DNA of 64,000 bases from Sulfuriferula sp. (lineage in GTDB: Bacteria > Pseudomonadota > Gammaproteobacteria > Burkholderiales > Sulfuriferulaceae), in assembly GCA_031291235.1 (NCBI GenBank), contig JARLJL010000002.1, positions 124,001 to 188,000 on the forward strand, read 5' to 3'. The notes below the pieces were generated by a model that saw only the letters and a program-made list of their open reading frames with translations, was not told the DNA's origin and made no database searches. Numbering within the stretch: position 1 is the stretch's first letter; each line of letters begins with the position of its first letter. Both the position numbers and the translations under genes were made by a program. Positions 18,568 through 27,200 of the stretch are shown piece after piece.

Positions 18568-19350
18568 ATGTCCATAGAGCTTTATAACGATGGCGAACAT
18601 GTTTGTACCATGTTTAGCGATCTGGTTGATGATAATGCCGCAGCCGTACAAGCAAATCAATTCCTAATTGTATCCAATGGTGAAGGTGCGTTGATCGATC
18701 CGTCCGGCAATATGACTTATAACGGTCTGATTGTCGGCATGGGGCAATATTTTCCGTACAAACGGCTTAAATATTTATTGGCATCGCACGCCGATCCGGA
18801 TATCGTTGGCTCGCTTAATAAGTGGATGATGTCCACCGATGCGGATTTGTACGTATCGAGTCTGTGGTCGCGGTTTGTGCCGCATTTCTGTACCGGCGAT
18901 AAAACCGATGGCCGTATCGTCGGTATCCCTGATAAGGGCATGAGCATCCCTTTGGGCAAGGACCAGATTATTGCGGTACCCGCGCACTTTCTGCATGCAG
19001 AAGGCAATTTTCAATTTTACGATCCGCGGGCGCGTATGCTGTTCAGCGGCGACATGGGCGCGTCGATGGTGCATCACGATGCGGTACCTGAGCCGATTAC
19101 CACCTTGTCCGAGTTCAAGGCGCATATCCAGCATATGCAGGCTTTTCATCAGCGTTACATGGTGTCGAGCAAGATTTGCCGTTATTGGGTGAATATGGTG
19201 CGGGATATGGATGTGCTCGCGATCGTGCCGCAACACGGACGCTGGTTCAAGGGCAAAGTTGCGGTTAACGCCTTCCTCGACTGGATTGCAACGCTGGATT
19301 GCGGCATAGACCGGTTCAGCCAATCGGATTATGTGGCGTTGGGCAAGTAA
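18568..19350 (+). CDS. ODP-type MBL-fold diiron protein (flavodiiron-like core without flavodoxin)
   Basis: The 260-residue protein is a metallo-beta-lactamase fold without the flavodoxin domain of flavodiiron proteins. Candidate iron ligands are H74-A-D76-P-D78, H143 (in FLHAEGN), D162 (in LFSGDMG) and H223 (in VPQHGRW). The usual HxExDH motif is changed to HADPDI: Glu becomes Asp, and the last His, not a ligand in some flavodiiron proteins, becomes Ile. The layout fits the ODP family of oxygen-binding diiron proteins, which can sense or consume O2. It sits on the opposite strand between two genes (Nudix and DUF815) that otherwise read together. Confidence 0.8.
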   Translation: MSIELYNDGEHVCTMFSDLVDDNAAAVQANQFLIVSNGEGALIDPSGNMTYNGLIVGMGQYFPYKRLKYLLASHADPDIVGSLNKWMMSTDADLYVSSLWSRFVPHFCTGDKTDGRIVGIPDKGMSIPLGKDQIIAVPAHFLHAEGNFQFYDPRARMLFSGDMGASMVHHDAVPEPITTLSEFKAHIQHMQAFHQRYMVSSKICRYWVNMVRDMDVLAIVPQHGRWFKGKVAVNAFLDWIATLDCGIDRFSQSDYVALGK

Positions 19351-19357
19351 ACGCCGG

Positions 19358-20236
19358 TCACTCCCGGGCTTCGCGCCCGGCGTAATCGCGGGCGAATTGC
19401 CATGCGGTACGGCCTGAGCGCGTCCCGCGCGCCAGCGCCCACTGCAGAGCTTCTCTGCGCAATAACTCGGCGTCGCCGATGCTGACGCCGAGCGCATCCA
19501 GCCATTGAGCGACACCGGCAAGGTAGGTGTCCTGATCGAACGGATAAAACGACAGCCATAAGCCGAATCGTTCGGACAATGAGATTTTTTCTTCCACAGC
19601 TTCGTTCGGATGTACTTCCCCGCCGTGATGCTGGGTCTTTTCGTTGTCGCTCATGTATTCTGGCATGAGATGGCGGCGGTTGGACGTGGCATAGATCAGC
19701 ACGTTTTCCGGCGGGGCTGCGAGCGTGCCGTCCAGTGCGGCTTTGAGCGCTTTGTATCCGGCCTCTTCCGCTTCGAATGACAAATCGTCGCAAAATACGA
19801 TAAAGCGCTCGGGTCGGCCGGCCAATTGTACGGTGATGTCGGCCAGATCTGCCAGATGCGTCTTGTCTACTTCCAGTATGCGCAAGCCGCAATCGGCGTA
19901 GAGCGGCAGCATGGCTTTGACCAGCGACGATTTGCCGGTGCCGCGGGCGCCGGTGAGGAGTACGTTATTTGCCGGCTTGCCGCTGACGAATTGCGCGGTG
20001 TTCTGCATGATGCGCTGCTTTTGCTGGTCTATGCCGGTAAGTCGGTTCAAGTCCACTGCCTGCGGTGAAGGTATGACTTCTATCCAGCCTTGATCGCCGC
20101 GGCGCCGCCAGCGCAAGGCGATGGCGGTTTCCCAGTTGGGTGCGGGCGGCGCCGGCGGCAGCCAGGCTTCCAGTCGCGCCAGTACCGCTTCGGCACGTAT
20201 GAGTAGAGGGGTGAGGTCAGCTGCGGTATTCGGCAT
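19358..20236 (-). CDS. DUF815-family AAA ATPase
   Basis: The 292-residue protein has Walker [10 protein letters not shown] (about residues 96-104), a Walker B-like strand [11 protein letters not shown], sensor ATSNRRH, and an arginine-bearing C-terminal lid ([12 protein letters not shown]). This is the DUF815 family of single-domain AAA proteins, whose cellular role is not established. The ATG lies 20 bases inside the argJ 3' end, so the two genes are coupled. It ends eight bases from the convergent ODP gene. Confidence 0.88.
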   Translation of the reverse strand: MPNTAADLTPLLIRAEAVLARLEAWLPPAPPAPNWETAIALRWRRRGDQGWIEVIPSPQAVDLNRLTGIDQQKQRIMQNTAQFVSGKPANNVLLTGARGTGKSSLVKAMLPLYADCGLRILEVDKTHLADLADITVQLAGRPERFIVFCDDLSFEAEEAGYKALKAALDGTLAAPPENVLIYATSNRRHLMPEYMSDNEKTQHHGGEVHPNEAVEEKISLSERFGLWLSFYPFDQDTYLAGVAQWLDALGVSIGDAELLRREALQWALARGTRSGRTAWQFARDYAGREARE

Positions 20237-21443
20237 TGATTTTCACGTAATCGTAAGAGAAATCGCAAGTCCACAAGGTCGTGCTGGCGCTACCGCGGTT
20301 AAGCACGACGCGTACGGTAATTTCGGCTTGCTGCATGATGCGCTGGCCGTCAGCTTCCTCATAGCTGGCGGCGCGTCCGCCATTTTCTGCGACCAGTACG
20401 TCACCCAGATAAAGCTGCAGGGTGGCGACATCCAGATCGTCCACTCCGGCGTAACCTATTGCAGCCAGAATGCGTCCGAGATTGGGGTCGGAGGCGAAAA
20501 ATGCGGTTTTCACCAATGGCGAGTGCGCGATGGCGTAACCGATCTTGCGGCATTCATCGCGGTTGGTGCCGCCTTCCACCTCGATTTGCATGAATTTGGT
20601 AGCGCCTTCGCCGTCGCGCACGATGGCTTGCGCCAATTCTCTGGAGACATCGGTAACGGCTGCTGCGAGCGCTGCATAATCCGCATTTGCAGCATCTGCG
20701 ATTTCGGCATTGCCGGCCTGTCCGGTGGCAATAAGCATGAAGGAATCGTTGGTCGAGGTGTCGCCATCGACGGTGATACAGTTGAAGCTGAGGTCGGCAG
20801 CGTGTTTCACCAGTTGTTGCAGTACATCCTGGCTGATCGCCGCATCCGTTGCAACGTAACCGAGCATAGTAGCCATGTTGGGGTGAATCATGCCTGAGCC
20901 TTTGGCAATGCCGGTGATGCTGACGGTTTTACCGCCGATGACAACTTGACGCGACGTGGCTTTGGCGACAATGTCCGTGGTCATGATCGCCTGGGCTGCC
21001 GCGAACCAGTTATCGGCCCGGCAATCGGCAATGGCGGCGGGAATGGCGGCAATGATCTTGTCGGCCGGCAGCGGTTCCATGATGACGCCAGTGGAGAACG
21101 GCAGTACTTCGGGTTCGCGGCACGGCAGCAATGCGGCAACGGCATCGCATACCTGACGGGCGCGGGCGAGACCGTCCTCGCCGGTACCGGCATTGGCGTT
21201 ACCGGTATTGATGATCAGCGCACGCGGTGCAGTCTTGCCTAAATGTCTTTTGGCGACGATGACAGGTGCAGCGCAAAAGCGATTCTGGGTGAACACACCG
21301 GCTACGCGGGTGCCTGCTGTGAGCAACATGAGGGTGACATCCTGTCGACCGATTTTTTTGATGCCGGCAGAGGCTATGCCGATAGTGACGCCGGCAATCG
21401 GTAACAGTTTTTCAGCAAGGGGTGGAGCCAAATTTACAGGCAT
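20217..21443 (-). CDS. argJ: Bifunctional ornithine/glutamate acetyltransferase ArgJ
   Basis: The 408-residue enzyme carries the self-cleavage region [15 protein letters not shown], in which the second Thr becomes the nucleophile of the beta chain. It also has the substrate motif [12 protein letters not shown] and the N-terminal [12 protein letters not shown]. ArgJ moves the acetyl group from N-acetylornithine to glutamate, closing the cyclic arginine pathway, and may also make N-acetylglutamate from acetyl-CoA. I start at the ATG (21441-21443); an in-frame GTG three codons upstream is the alternative. The ribosome site is weak for both. Confidence 0.96.
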   Translation of the reverse strand: MPVNLAPPLAEKLLPIAGVTIGIASAGIKKIGRQDVTLMLLTAGTRVAGVFTQNRFCAAPVIVAKRHLGKTAPRALIINTGNANAGTGEDGLARARQVCDAVAALLPCREPEVLPFSTGVIMEPLPADKIIAAIPAAIADCRADNWFAAAQAIMTTDIVAKATSRQVVIGGKTVSITGIAKGSGMIHPNMATMLGYVATDAAISQDVLQQLVKHAADLSFNCITVDGDTSTNDSFMLIATGQAGNAEIADAANADYAALAAAVTDVSRELAQAIVRDGEGATKFMQIEVEGGTNRDECRKIGYAIAHSPLVKTAFFASDPNLGRILAAIGYAGVDDLDVATLQLYLGDVLVAENGGRAASYEEADGQRIMQQAEITVRVVLNRGSASTTLWTCDFSYDYVKINAEYRS

Positions 21444-21625
21444 GATGCGCACTCAGTGAAGTACAAAACGCGATTTTAACCTGAAATCGCGAATCTTCAA
21501 TGACTACGTATGCGTTCAGCTTTGTTTCCGGCAATATTGCTGTAAGTCGTTCAGATGGCTTGTTCACGTAAATGCAACATGACTGCAATAAACTGCTTAT
21601 TCTTTGGATTCAGGAAATGGCTGTT

Positions 21626-22753
21626 ATGCGGATGTTCGGGCGTTTGTTGCAAAAAATAGGTGTGTCGTGTTTGTTCGGTATGTCGCTGGTTTGTGCGCAT
21701 GCGCAGGCGGCATCGGAGATCCGGGTTGGGGAATCCATCGATATGACTGGCATAAATGGCGATCTGGGCAAGGATTTTCTGGCGGGGGCTCGCGTATATT
21801 TCGACTATATCAACAGTAGCGGCGGTATACATGGCAAAAAAATTGCGCTGGATGTGCGTGACAATCACGGTTCGATAGCTCAGTCCAAGCAGATAACGCA
21901 GGATTTTCTGACCAAAGACAAGGTCGATGTACTGTTCGGCTATTATGGCGAAGGCGTGACTGAAGCCACCGCTGACGACAAGTTGTTTATCCAGTCCGGC
22001 ATACCGCTGGTAGCGCCTTTTTCCGGGGCAACTTTGGCGCGTACCGGCAATATTTATTTCTTGCGACCCAGTTACATTGAGGAGGTGCAAGAGGCGCTGA
22101 GATATGTGCAGGGTTTGGGGTTGCGGAAGCTGGCTGTAGTGTATAACCCAAATGCCTATGGGCATGCCGCGTTGCAGGCGGTCAAAGTCGAATTGCAGCA
22201 TCAGCCGCTACAGCTGGTTGCCGAGCAGGCCATACGGGAAAATAACGACGCAGACATGACGGCTGCGATACAGAAGCTCAAAAGTAGCGGCGCCCAGGCG
22301 ACATTGATGATCATGGAAACCTTGCCGGCCGCAGACTTTGTGAAAATCTATCATCCGCTGTCGCCCGGCGCCTTGCTGCTGGGTTTATCGCAAATCAACC
22401 ATGAAACGCTGATGGAGCTGGCTGGGAAAACGGCAGCGGCCGGTGTGGTCATTACCCAGGTCGTACCGCATCCTGGCAATTTTTCTCTGCCGGCTGTGCG
22501 CGAACTGGATAAGCTGATGAAAAAATACCGCGACGAGGCGCCGTCGCATTTGACTATGGAAGGTTATCTGGCTGCCAAGCTGCTGGTGAGGACGCTGGAA
22601 CGCGCCGACACGCCGAAGCAGATCAGTCAGGTACTGGATAATCTGCATAATCTCGATTTGGGCGGTTTTTACTTGAGTTCAGGCCCTGATCATCGGGTTT
22701 CCAGCTATGTCGACATCACTGCAATCAGTTCGCGCGGCGGTTTGCTACATTAA
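21626..22753 (+). CDS. Periplasmic branched-chain-amino-acid-type binding protein (LivK family), orphan
   Basis: From the ATG at 21626 the precursor has 375 residues, with a signal peptide MRMFGRLLQKIGVSCLFGMSLVCAHAQA. A type I periplasmic binding fold follows (SIDMTGINGDLGKDFLAGARVYFDYIN... then GIPLVAPFSGATLAR). It belongs to the Peripla_BP_6 group that binds amino acids, amides or urea for ABC uptake. No permease or ATPase gene is beside it: argJ is divergent and tauE convergent. It may therefore act as a sensor or serve a transporter elsewhere. An earlier in-frame ATG at 21617 has poor spacing to the AGGA site. Confidence 0.85.
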   Translation: MRMFGRLLQKIGVSCLFGMSLVCAHAQAASEIRVGESIDMTGINGDLGKDFLAGARVYFDYINSSGGIHGKKIALDVRDNHGSIAQSKQITQDFLTKDKVDVLFGYYGEGVTEATADDKLFIQSGIPLVAPFSGATLARTGNIYFLRPSYIEEVQEALRYVQGLGLRKLAVVYNPNAYGHAALQAVKVELQHQPLQLVAEQAIRENNDADMTAAIQKLKSSGAQATLMIMETLPAADFVKIYHPLSPGALLLGLSQINHETLMELAGKTAAAGVVITQVVPHPGNFSLPAVRELDKLMKKYRDEAPSHLTMEGYLAAKLLVRTLERADTPKQISQVLDNLHNLDLGGFYLSSGPDHRVSSYVDITAISSRGGLLH

Positions 22754-23539
22754 TCCTATTGCCATTTTGATGCCCAGCGCATAGAGCAGAATTGCAAATA
22801 TGCGTTTGAGTACGGCGACCGGCAGGCGGTGCGCTACGCGCGCGCCCAATGGCGCCGTCAGTATGCTGGTGCTGGCGATAGTGGCAAATGCCGGCAAATA
22901 GACGTATCCCGCGCTGTAGTCCGGTAGTGCCGCATTGTGCCAGCCTGCGCTGACATAACCCAGCGTCCCGGCTATGGCGATGGGGAAACCGATTGCGGCC
23001 GACGTTGCAATTGCCTGATGCAGTTTGCTGTTGCACCATATCATGAAGGGCACCGAAAGCGAGCCTCCGCCTATCCCTACCCAGCTGGAAACGACGCCGA
23101 TGACGCCGCCCGCTACACTTAATCCTGCAATCCCCGGCAGTTCGCGCTGCGGGGCCGGTTTGAAATTGAGCAGCATCTGCGTCGCCGCATAAAACAGGAA
23201 AGCAACGAAAAAGTAATGCAGAAACTGACCCGGCAGGCGGTTTGCCAGCCATGCACCGAGAAACGTGCCGCCAAGAATGCCGGGCGTGATCCGGCGAACT
23301 GCCTCCCAGTTGACGACGCCGTGGGCATGGTGCGCGCGTACGCTGGAAATGGAGGTGAAGCTGATGACCGCAAGCGAGGTGGCGAGCGCGATCAGCATGA
23401 TTTGTGCGTGATCGAAACCCTGTAGCGCAAATAACCAGACCAGTATGGGTACCAGAATCAGGCCGCCGCCTACGCCCAGCAGGCCGGCAATGAAACCGGA
23501 GACCAGTCCCAGCGCGAGATACCAGGGCAGATACGTCAT
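22745..23539 (-). CDS. TauE/SafE-family sulfite/anion exporter
   Basis: The 264-residue protein has eight hydrophobic segments and the paired repeats of the TauE/SafE family (GLVSGFIAGLLGVGGGLILVP and VVSSWVGIGGGSLSVPFM). Members export sulfite, sulfoacetate or related organosulfur compounds, or take up thiosulfate. In a sulfur oxidiser a sulfite or thiosulfate role is attractive but only inferred. Its ATG overlaps the stop of the 109-residue gene by one base (TGATG), and its 3' end overlaps the convergent binding-protein gene. Confidence 0.88.
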   Translation of the reverse strand: MTYLPWYLALGLVSGFIAGLLGVGGGLILVPILVWLFALQGFDHAQIMLIALATSLAVISFTSISSVRAHHAHGVVNWEAVRRITPGILGGTFLGAWLANRLPGQFLHYFFVAFLFYAATQMLLNFKPAPQRELPGIAGLSVAGGVIGVVSSWVGIGGGSLSVPFMIWCNSKLHQAIATSAAIGFPIAIAGTLGYVSAGWHNAALPDYSAGYVYLPAFATIASTSILTAPLGARVAHRLPVAVLKRIFAILLYALGIKMAIGLM

Positions 23540-23868
23540 CAGTCCTTTAACCGCATAGCTTCGTCGTTAAATGCGCCGTCGATTTTGTGTACGATGTCTT
23601 CCACCAGCCGAAAACCTTCCACCGGTGCATCGTCCTTCATGTAAAACAGGCGTATCGGGCCGAGCGTGTTGATCGCCTGAGCGCGATCGATCTCGACGGC
23701 GGCGTTGGCGATACCGCTATTTTTATACATCTGGGCAATGATATTGCCGACCACCGGGTTTTTGTGTTTGCCATCCAGCGCAAGGGCCAGCGTGGTGTCG
23801 ATGTCGCCGTCCATGACGTCGTATTTGCAATGTGAGCCGATGTAGCCGAGCAGTTCGATAAATGTCAT
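23539..23868 (-). CDS. Conserved-looking small protein of unknown function (109 aa)
   Basis: I do not recognise this family. The protein is soluble and mixed alpha/beta, with no signal peptide, membrane segment or cysteine cluster (one Cys near residue 14). The start is well supported by AGGA eight bases upstream. It lies between the GST gene (21-base gap) and tauE (one-base overlap) in a run EVE-GST-this gene-tauE, so it is very probably translated. Confidence 0.7.
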   Translation of the reverse strand: MTFIELLGYIGSHCKYDVMDGDIDTTLALALDGKHKNPVVGNIIAQMYKNSGIANAAVEIDRAQAINTLGPIRLFYMKDDAPVEGFRLVEDIVHKIDGAFNDEAMRLKD

Positions 23869-23889
23869 GTTGATTTCCTGTATAAGTGT

Positions 23890-24570
23890 TTAATGCTGAC
23901 TGATGAGGCCTGCGCGCAAGCTGCTGTTGCATGCGCTTTCCACCCGCTGGATGTAATACATCAAATCCAGCGGCATGGTAACGCCATCCAGTAATTGTAA
24001 CGGAAATAGGTCGCAGGCGATGACGATATCGCAAGCGCTGAGGGTGCCGTTCAGGTAGTAACGGTGTTTGGCAAGATGTTGGGCGAGCGGGTTTAAATGC
24101 GATTGCGCAGCCAGCTGAGCGAATCCGTCATAGCGATCGTTGGACAGCGCTTCTACGCTCATGCCGAAATGGTGCAATACGCCATTTTTATATGCGGCCA
24201 TATCGCGTTCGTCTGCACCGATGTCGCTGAATGCAGGCAGTACGGGAGCATACAGGCGTTCGCACAAGGCTTGCGCATGGTTATGCCAGGCCAGCAGGGC
24301 TTGCCAGGCGGCATCGTCGATCAGGCCGTTGAATATGGCGGTGCCGCCCGCCAGATCATCCAAATTGCGCAAAATATATGCAGCATCGGACAATATCGTC
24401 TGGCCGGGAATTTGCAGCGCCAGATCCGCGCGAGCGATACCGAGTTCAAACCAGATCGCATCGTCGTTTTGCGGCAAGGCGATGCTGTCGTGGGCGATAC
24501 CCTTGTAATTTAAAGCCAGCCGGACTTGCTGCGCAGCCATGGATGACCAGCGGTGATATAGGCGGATCAT
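23890..24570 (-). CDS. Glutathione S-transferase family protein
   Basis: From the ATG at 24568-24570, overlapping the EVE stop as ATGA, the protein has 226 residues. Residues 1-80 form a thioredoxin-like N-terminal domain (RLYHRWSSMAAQQVRLALNYKGI, then QIPGQTILSDAAYILRNLDD with the Pro and Asp of the glutathione site). An all-helical C-terminal domain follows (SACDIVIACDLFPL). The substrate is unknown. A longer frame reaching 25014 reads through the EVE gene in another frame and is not real. Confidence 0.88.
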   Translation of the reverse strand: MIRLYHRWSSMAAQQVRLALNYKGIAHDSIALPQNDDAIWFELGIARADLALQIPGQTILSDAAYILRNLDDLAGGTAIFNGLIDDAAWQALLAWHNHAQALCERLYAPVLPAFSDIGADERDMAAYKNGVLHHFGMSVEALSNDRYDGFAQLAAQSHLNPLAQHLAKHRYYLNGTLSACDIVIACDLFPLQLLDGVTMPLDLMYYIQRVESACNSSLRAGLISQH

Positions 24571-25022
24571 AATTTGCCGATGATGAATTCGTATTCGCGT
24601 GGGTCGACTGGCGTGATCGACAGGCGGTTGCCGCGTTGCAGGATACGCATCTGCGCCAGTTCGGGATATTCGCGGATTTCCTTGAGTGGCATCAGCCGGG
24701 TTTTTCTCACCAGTTGCACATCGACGTTGAGCCAGCGCGGCGTTTCCCGGGTGGCTTTGGGGTCGAAGTACTTGTTGCTGCTGTCGAATTGGGTTTCGTC
24801 CGGATAAGCCAGCCGGCTGACGCGGGCCAGACCGGCAATGCCCGGCTCGTCGCAACTGGAATGGTAAAATAGCACGGCGTCGCCGACTTGCATCTGGTCG
24901 CGCATGAAATTGCGTGCCTGGTAATTGCGGATACCGTACCAGGCAACGGTCTGATCCGGAAAGCCGGACAAGTCGTCTATGCTTACGTCCGAAGGTTCGG
25001 ATTTCATTAACCAATAACGCAT
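24567..25022 (-). CDS. EVE-domain (PUA-like) protein
   Basis: The 151-residue protein starts MRYWLMKSEP and has the EVE signature (AWYGIRNYQARNFMRDQM, then GDAVLFYHSSCDEPGIAGLA). EVE domains belong to the PUA superfamily and bind modified bases in RNA or DNA; the ligand of this stand-alone group is not known. I place the start at 25022 because all family members begin there; the in-frame extension to 25121 crosses the divergent gene's start. Divergent from the 102-residue gene across 49 bases. Confidence 0.9.
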   Translation of the reverse strand: MRYWLMKSEPSDVSIDDLSGFPDQTVAWYGIRNYQARNFMRDQMQVGDAVLFYHSSCDEPGIAGLARVSRLAYPDETQFDSSNKYFDPKATRETPRWLNVDVQLVRKTRLMPLKEIREYPELAQMRILQRGNRLSITPVDPREYEFIIGKL

Positions 25023-25071
25023 GGTGTTCTCGTCGTATAATAGGAATCCGCTTATTTTACTGGAAAACATT

Positions 25072-25380
25072 ATGTCTGCGCTCGAACAAAAATTGGTTAC
25101 ATGGTTCCAGCATCCAGCCATACAGGCTCACAATTGGGATGTAGGGCTGTTCTGGCAGGCTATCGACTATCGCCATCCATTCGGCAGGCTCAAAATCGAG
25201 CCGCGCGAACTGGAGGTGTTTTTTGCTGCGCTGATGGAAGAGCCTTCGGAATGTATTGCCGAATTGAATGCAGAATCGTTGGCGCGCGGCGATTATACGT
25301 TACGCGGTGATTTTCTGGCGGCAAATGCGCGGCGTCATGAATTGCCGCTGTTAACCAGAGTTTATGTAACTGAGGAGTAG
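25072..25380 (+). CDS. Small protein of unknown function (102 aa)
   Basis: No family recognised. The protein is acidic-to-neutral, apparently helical, without signal or membrane segment. The start is taken as the ATG at 25072; a TATAAT lies at 25036-25041. Its stop is three bases before the start of the WbuC-type gene, so the two form a unit. Codon use is like its neighbours. Confidence 0.65.
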   Translation: MSALEQKLVTWFQHPAIQAHNWDVGLFWQAIDYRHPFGRLKIEPRELEVFFAALMEEPSECIAELNAESLARGDYTLRGDFLAANARRHELPLLTRVYVTEE

Positions 25381-25383
25381 AAT

Positions 25384-25860
25384 TTGAAGCAACTGGATTT
25401 GGCTATGCTCGATACCTTGAGCACACAAGCAAAGGCATCGCCGCGTTTGCGCGCGAATGCGAATTTACACGATGAGCTGTCCGACCCTATTCAACGTTTG
25501 GCCATCGCGATGGAGCCGGATACTGTTATACGTCCGCATCGTCATGCGCAAACATGGGAATTGCTGACGGCATTGCGCGGCCGTTTTATCGTGCTGTTGT
25601 TTAATGAAGACGGCGTAGTGACGGAGCGTGTGGTGCTGGGCGAAGGCTGCTCAGTGCAGGAAACGCCTGCAGGCGTCTGGCATGGCGTGCTGTCGCTGGA
25701 TAGCGGCGGCGTTATTTTTGAAGTGAAGCGCGGTCCGTATATGCCGATTAATGCTGCGGATTTTGCGCCGGGTTATGCAGCTGATGATGCTGCGCAAGGT
25801 GCAGAGCTGAACCGCTGGTACGCGCAAGCTCAAGTGGGCGACAGATTGTGGGGCTTGTAG
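25384..25860 (+). CDS. WbuC-family cupin metalloprotein
   Basis: The 158-residue protein has a cupin core with IRPHRHAQTWELLTALRGRF, giving His/Glu metal ligands, then VQETPAGVWHGVLSL. These are diagnostic of the WbuC family. WbuC genes are often found near O-antigen clusters, but the function is not established, and no such cluster is here. The start is a TTG with GAGGAG eight bases upstream, a strong signal that decides the start over later ATGs. A terminator follows. Confidence 0.85.
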   Translation: MKQLDLAMLDTLSTQAKASPRLRANANLHDELSDPIQRLAIAMEPDTVIRPHRHAQTWELLTALRGRFIVLLFNEDGVVTERVVLGEGCSVQETPAGVWHGVLSLDSGGVIFEVKRGPYMPINAADFAPGYAADDAAQGAELNRWYAQAQVGDRLWGL

Positions 25861-25868
25861 CTAGCCAA

Positions 25869-25900
25869 TAAAAAACCCGCTGTGACGCGGGTTTTTTATT
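25869..25900. terminator. Bidirectional rho-independent terminator
   Basis: AAAAAACCCGC and GCGGGTTTTTT arms around a short loop, with T-runs on both strands. It lies between the convergent WbuC-type and desaturase genes and can serve both. Confidence 0.9.
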
Positions 25901-25917
25901 GGGCTGTTTTTTATCGC

Positions 25918-27090
25918 TCAGGCATAGCAACGCAGTTTACGCGAGAATACTTGCAGCGATTCGATACCGCTGGATTCGGCGCGTTGGCACCAGTCCTGCA
26001 ATTGCTTCAGCAGTTGTTCCTTGGATGCGTTGGAGCGTGCCCACAATGCCGATAAATCCTGACGCATGGTGTAAATGGTATTCAGCTCCTGGCTTTGTTG
26101 CAGCACTTCGGCCAGTTTCAGTTTGTCTGCATCGGCAAGATCCGCTGCATCCAGATGCAGCCAGTGTTTCAATTTCTTGACCATGCCGTGGTCGTGTTGC
26201 AATTTGATTATTTCAGTGCGGCATGTGGCCTTCACTGTACGGGCGTAACGCGTCAGTACGTCGTAACGATGGGTGATGACCGCATGCAGCAAATCCAGGT
26301 CACATACCGGCTTGGCAGCTTTGAATTGGGCCGTAGGCGCAATTTTTTTGACTTTGGCCAGACCGACGATTTCCATGCTGCGAATATAGAGCCAGCCGAT
26401 ATCGAATTCATACCATTTGTTGGACAGTTTGGCGGAGCTACCGTAAGCATGGTGGTTATTGTGCAGTTCTTCGCCGCCGATCAGGATACCCCATGGCGAG
26501 ATATTGGTGCTGGCATCTTCGCAGGTGAAGTTGCGGTAGCCCCAGTAGTGGCCGATGCCGTTGACGATGCCGGCTGCGGTAATAGGTATCCAGGCCATTT
26601 GCACTGCCCAGATGGTCAGGCCGATGGGGCCGAACAGAGCCAGGTCAATCGCCATCATCAGGTAAATGCCTTTGCCGCTATGTTTGGAGTAAACGTGATG
26701 CTCCACCCAGTCTTCAGGGGTACCGGAGCCATATTTTTCCATGGTTTCAGGTACTTTGCAGGCTGCGCGATAAAGTTCGGCGCCTTCGAAGAATACTTTT
26801 TTGATGCCCAGTACTTGTGGGCTGTGCGGATCTTCAGGGGTTTCACATTTAGCGTGATGCTTGCGATGGATAGCAGCCCACTGCTTGGTGATCATGCCGG
26901 TAGTGAGCCACAGCCAGAAACGGAAAAAATGGCTGGGGATAGCGTGCAGCTCCAAGGCGCGGTGCGCCTGGTGGCGGTGTAAATAAATGGTGACTGCGGC
27001 AATGGTGATGTGGGTGAATGCCAGTGCGACGAGGACATAGCCGTACCATGGCAAATGACCAATCAAACCGTGCGCGATTAATTCCATCAT
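25918..27090 (-). CDS. DesA/delta-9-type fatty acid desaturase with C-terminal extension
   Basis: From the ATG at 27088-27090 the protein has 390 residues. The three histidine boxes of membrane desaturases are HRHQAH (residues 38-43), HRKHH (75-79) and HNNHH (209-213), placed between hydrophobic segments. The diiron enzyme introduces a cis double bond into acyl chains in the inner membrane. Residues after about 280 form a hydrophilic helical tail of some 110 residues without catalytic His, longer than in the shortest bacterial homologues. The start is supported by the position of the promoter and by family length; an upstream frame to 27150 would overlap the promoter. Confidence 0.9.
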   Translation of the reverse strand: MMELIAHGLIGHLPWYGYVLVALAFTHITIAAVTIYLHRHQAHRALELHAIPSHFFRFWLWLTTGMITKQWAAIHRKHHAKCETPEDPHSPQVLGIKKVFFEGAELYRAACKVPETMEKYGSGTPEDWVEHHVYSKHSGKGIYLMMAIDLALFGPIGLTIWAVQMAWIPITAAGIVNGIGHYWGYRNFTCEDASTNISPWGILIGGEELHNNHHAYGSSAKLSNKWYEFDIGWLYIRSMEIVGLAKVKKIAPTAQFKAAKPVCDLDLLHAVITHRYDVLTRYARTVKATCRTEIIKLQHDHGMVKKLKHWLHLDAADLADADKLKLAEVLQQSQELNTIYTMRQDLSALWARSNASKEQLLKQLQDWCQRAESSGIESLQVFSRKLRCYA

Positions 27091-27132
27091 AGTGTTCTTT
27101 ACCTTATAAGCAATGCGCCGCCGACAGGCGGT

Positions 27133-27176
27133 ATTATTCAGGACAGTCATGTCCTGTTAAATTTCTACAATTTAAC
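27133..27176 (-). promoter_or_regulatory. Desaturase promoter covered by two perfect palindromes
   Basis: Minus strand: -35 TTAACA (27155-27160), 16 bases, -10 AATAAT (27133-27138). Palindrome 1, CAGGACA-N4-TGTCCTG (27139-27156), fills the spacer. Palindrome 2, GTTAAATT-N5-AATTTAAC (27156-27176), covers the -35. This is a typical layout for repressor operators. Confidence 0.65.
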
Positions 27177-27200
27177 AATATACCAGAAGTCAGGGTATTG

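Noticed and set aside
23890-25014. A single 374-codon gene covering GST and upstream sequence
   Set aside because: The upstream part reads through the EVE gene in another frame; the GST begins at the ATG overlapping the EVE stop.
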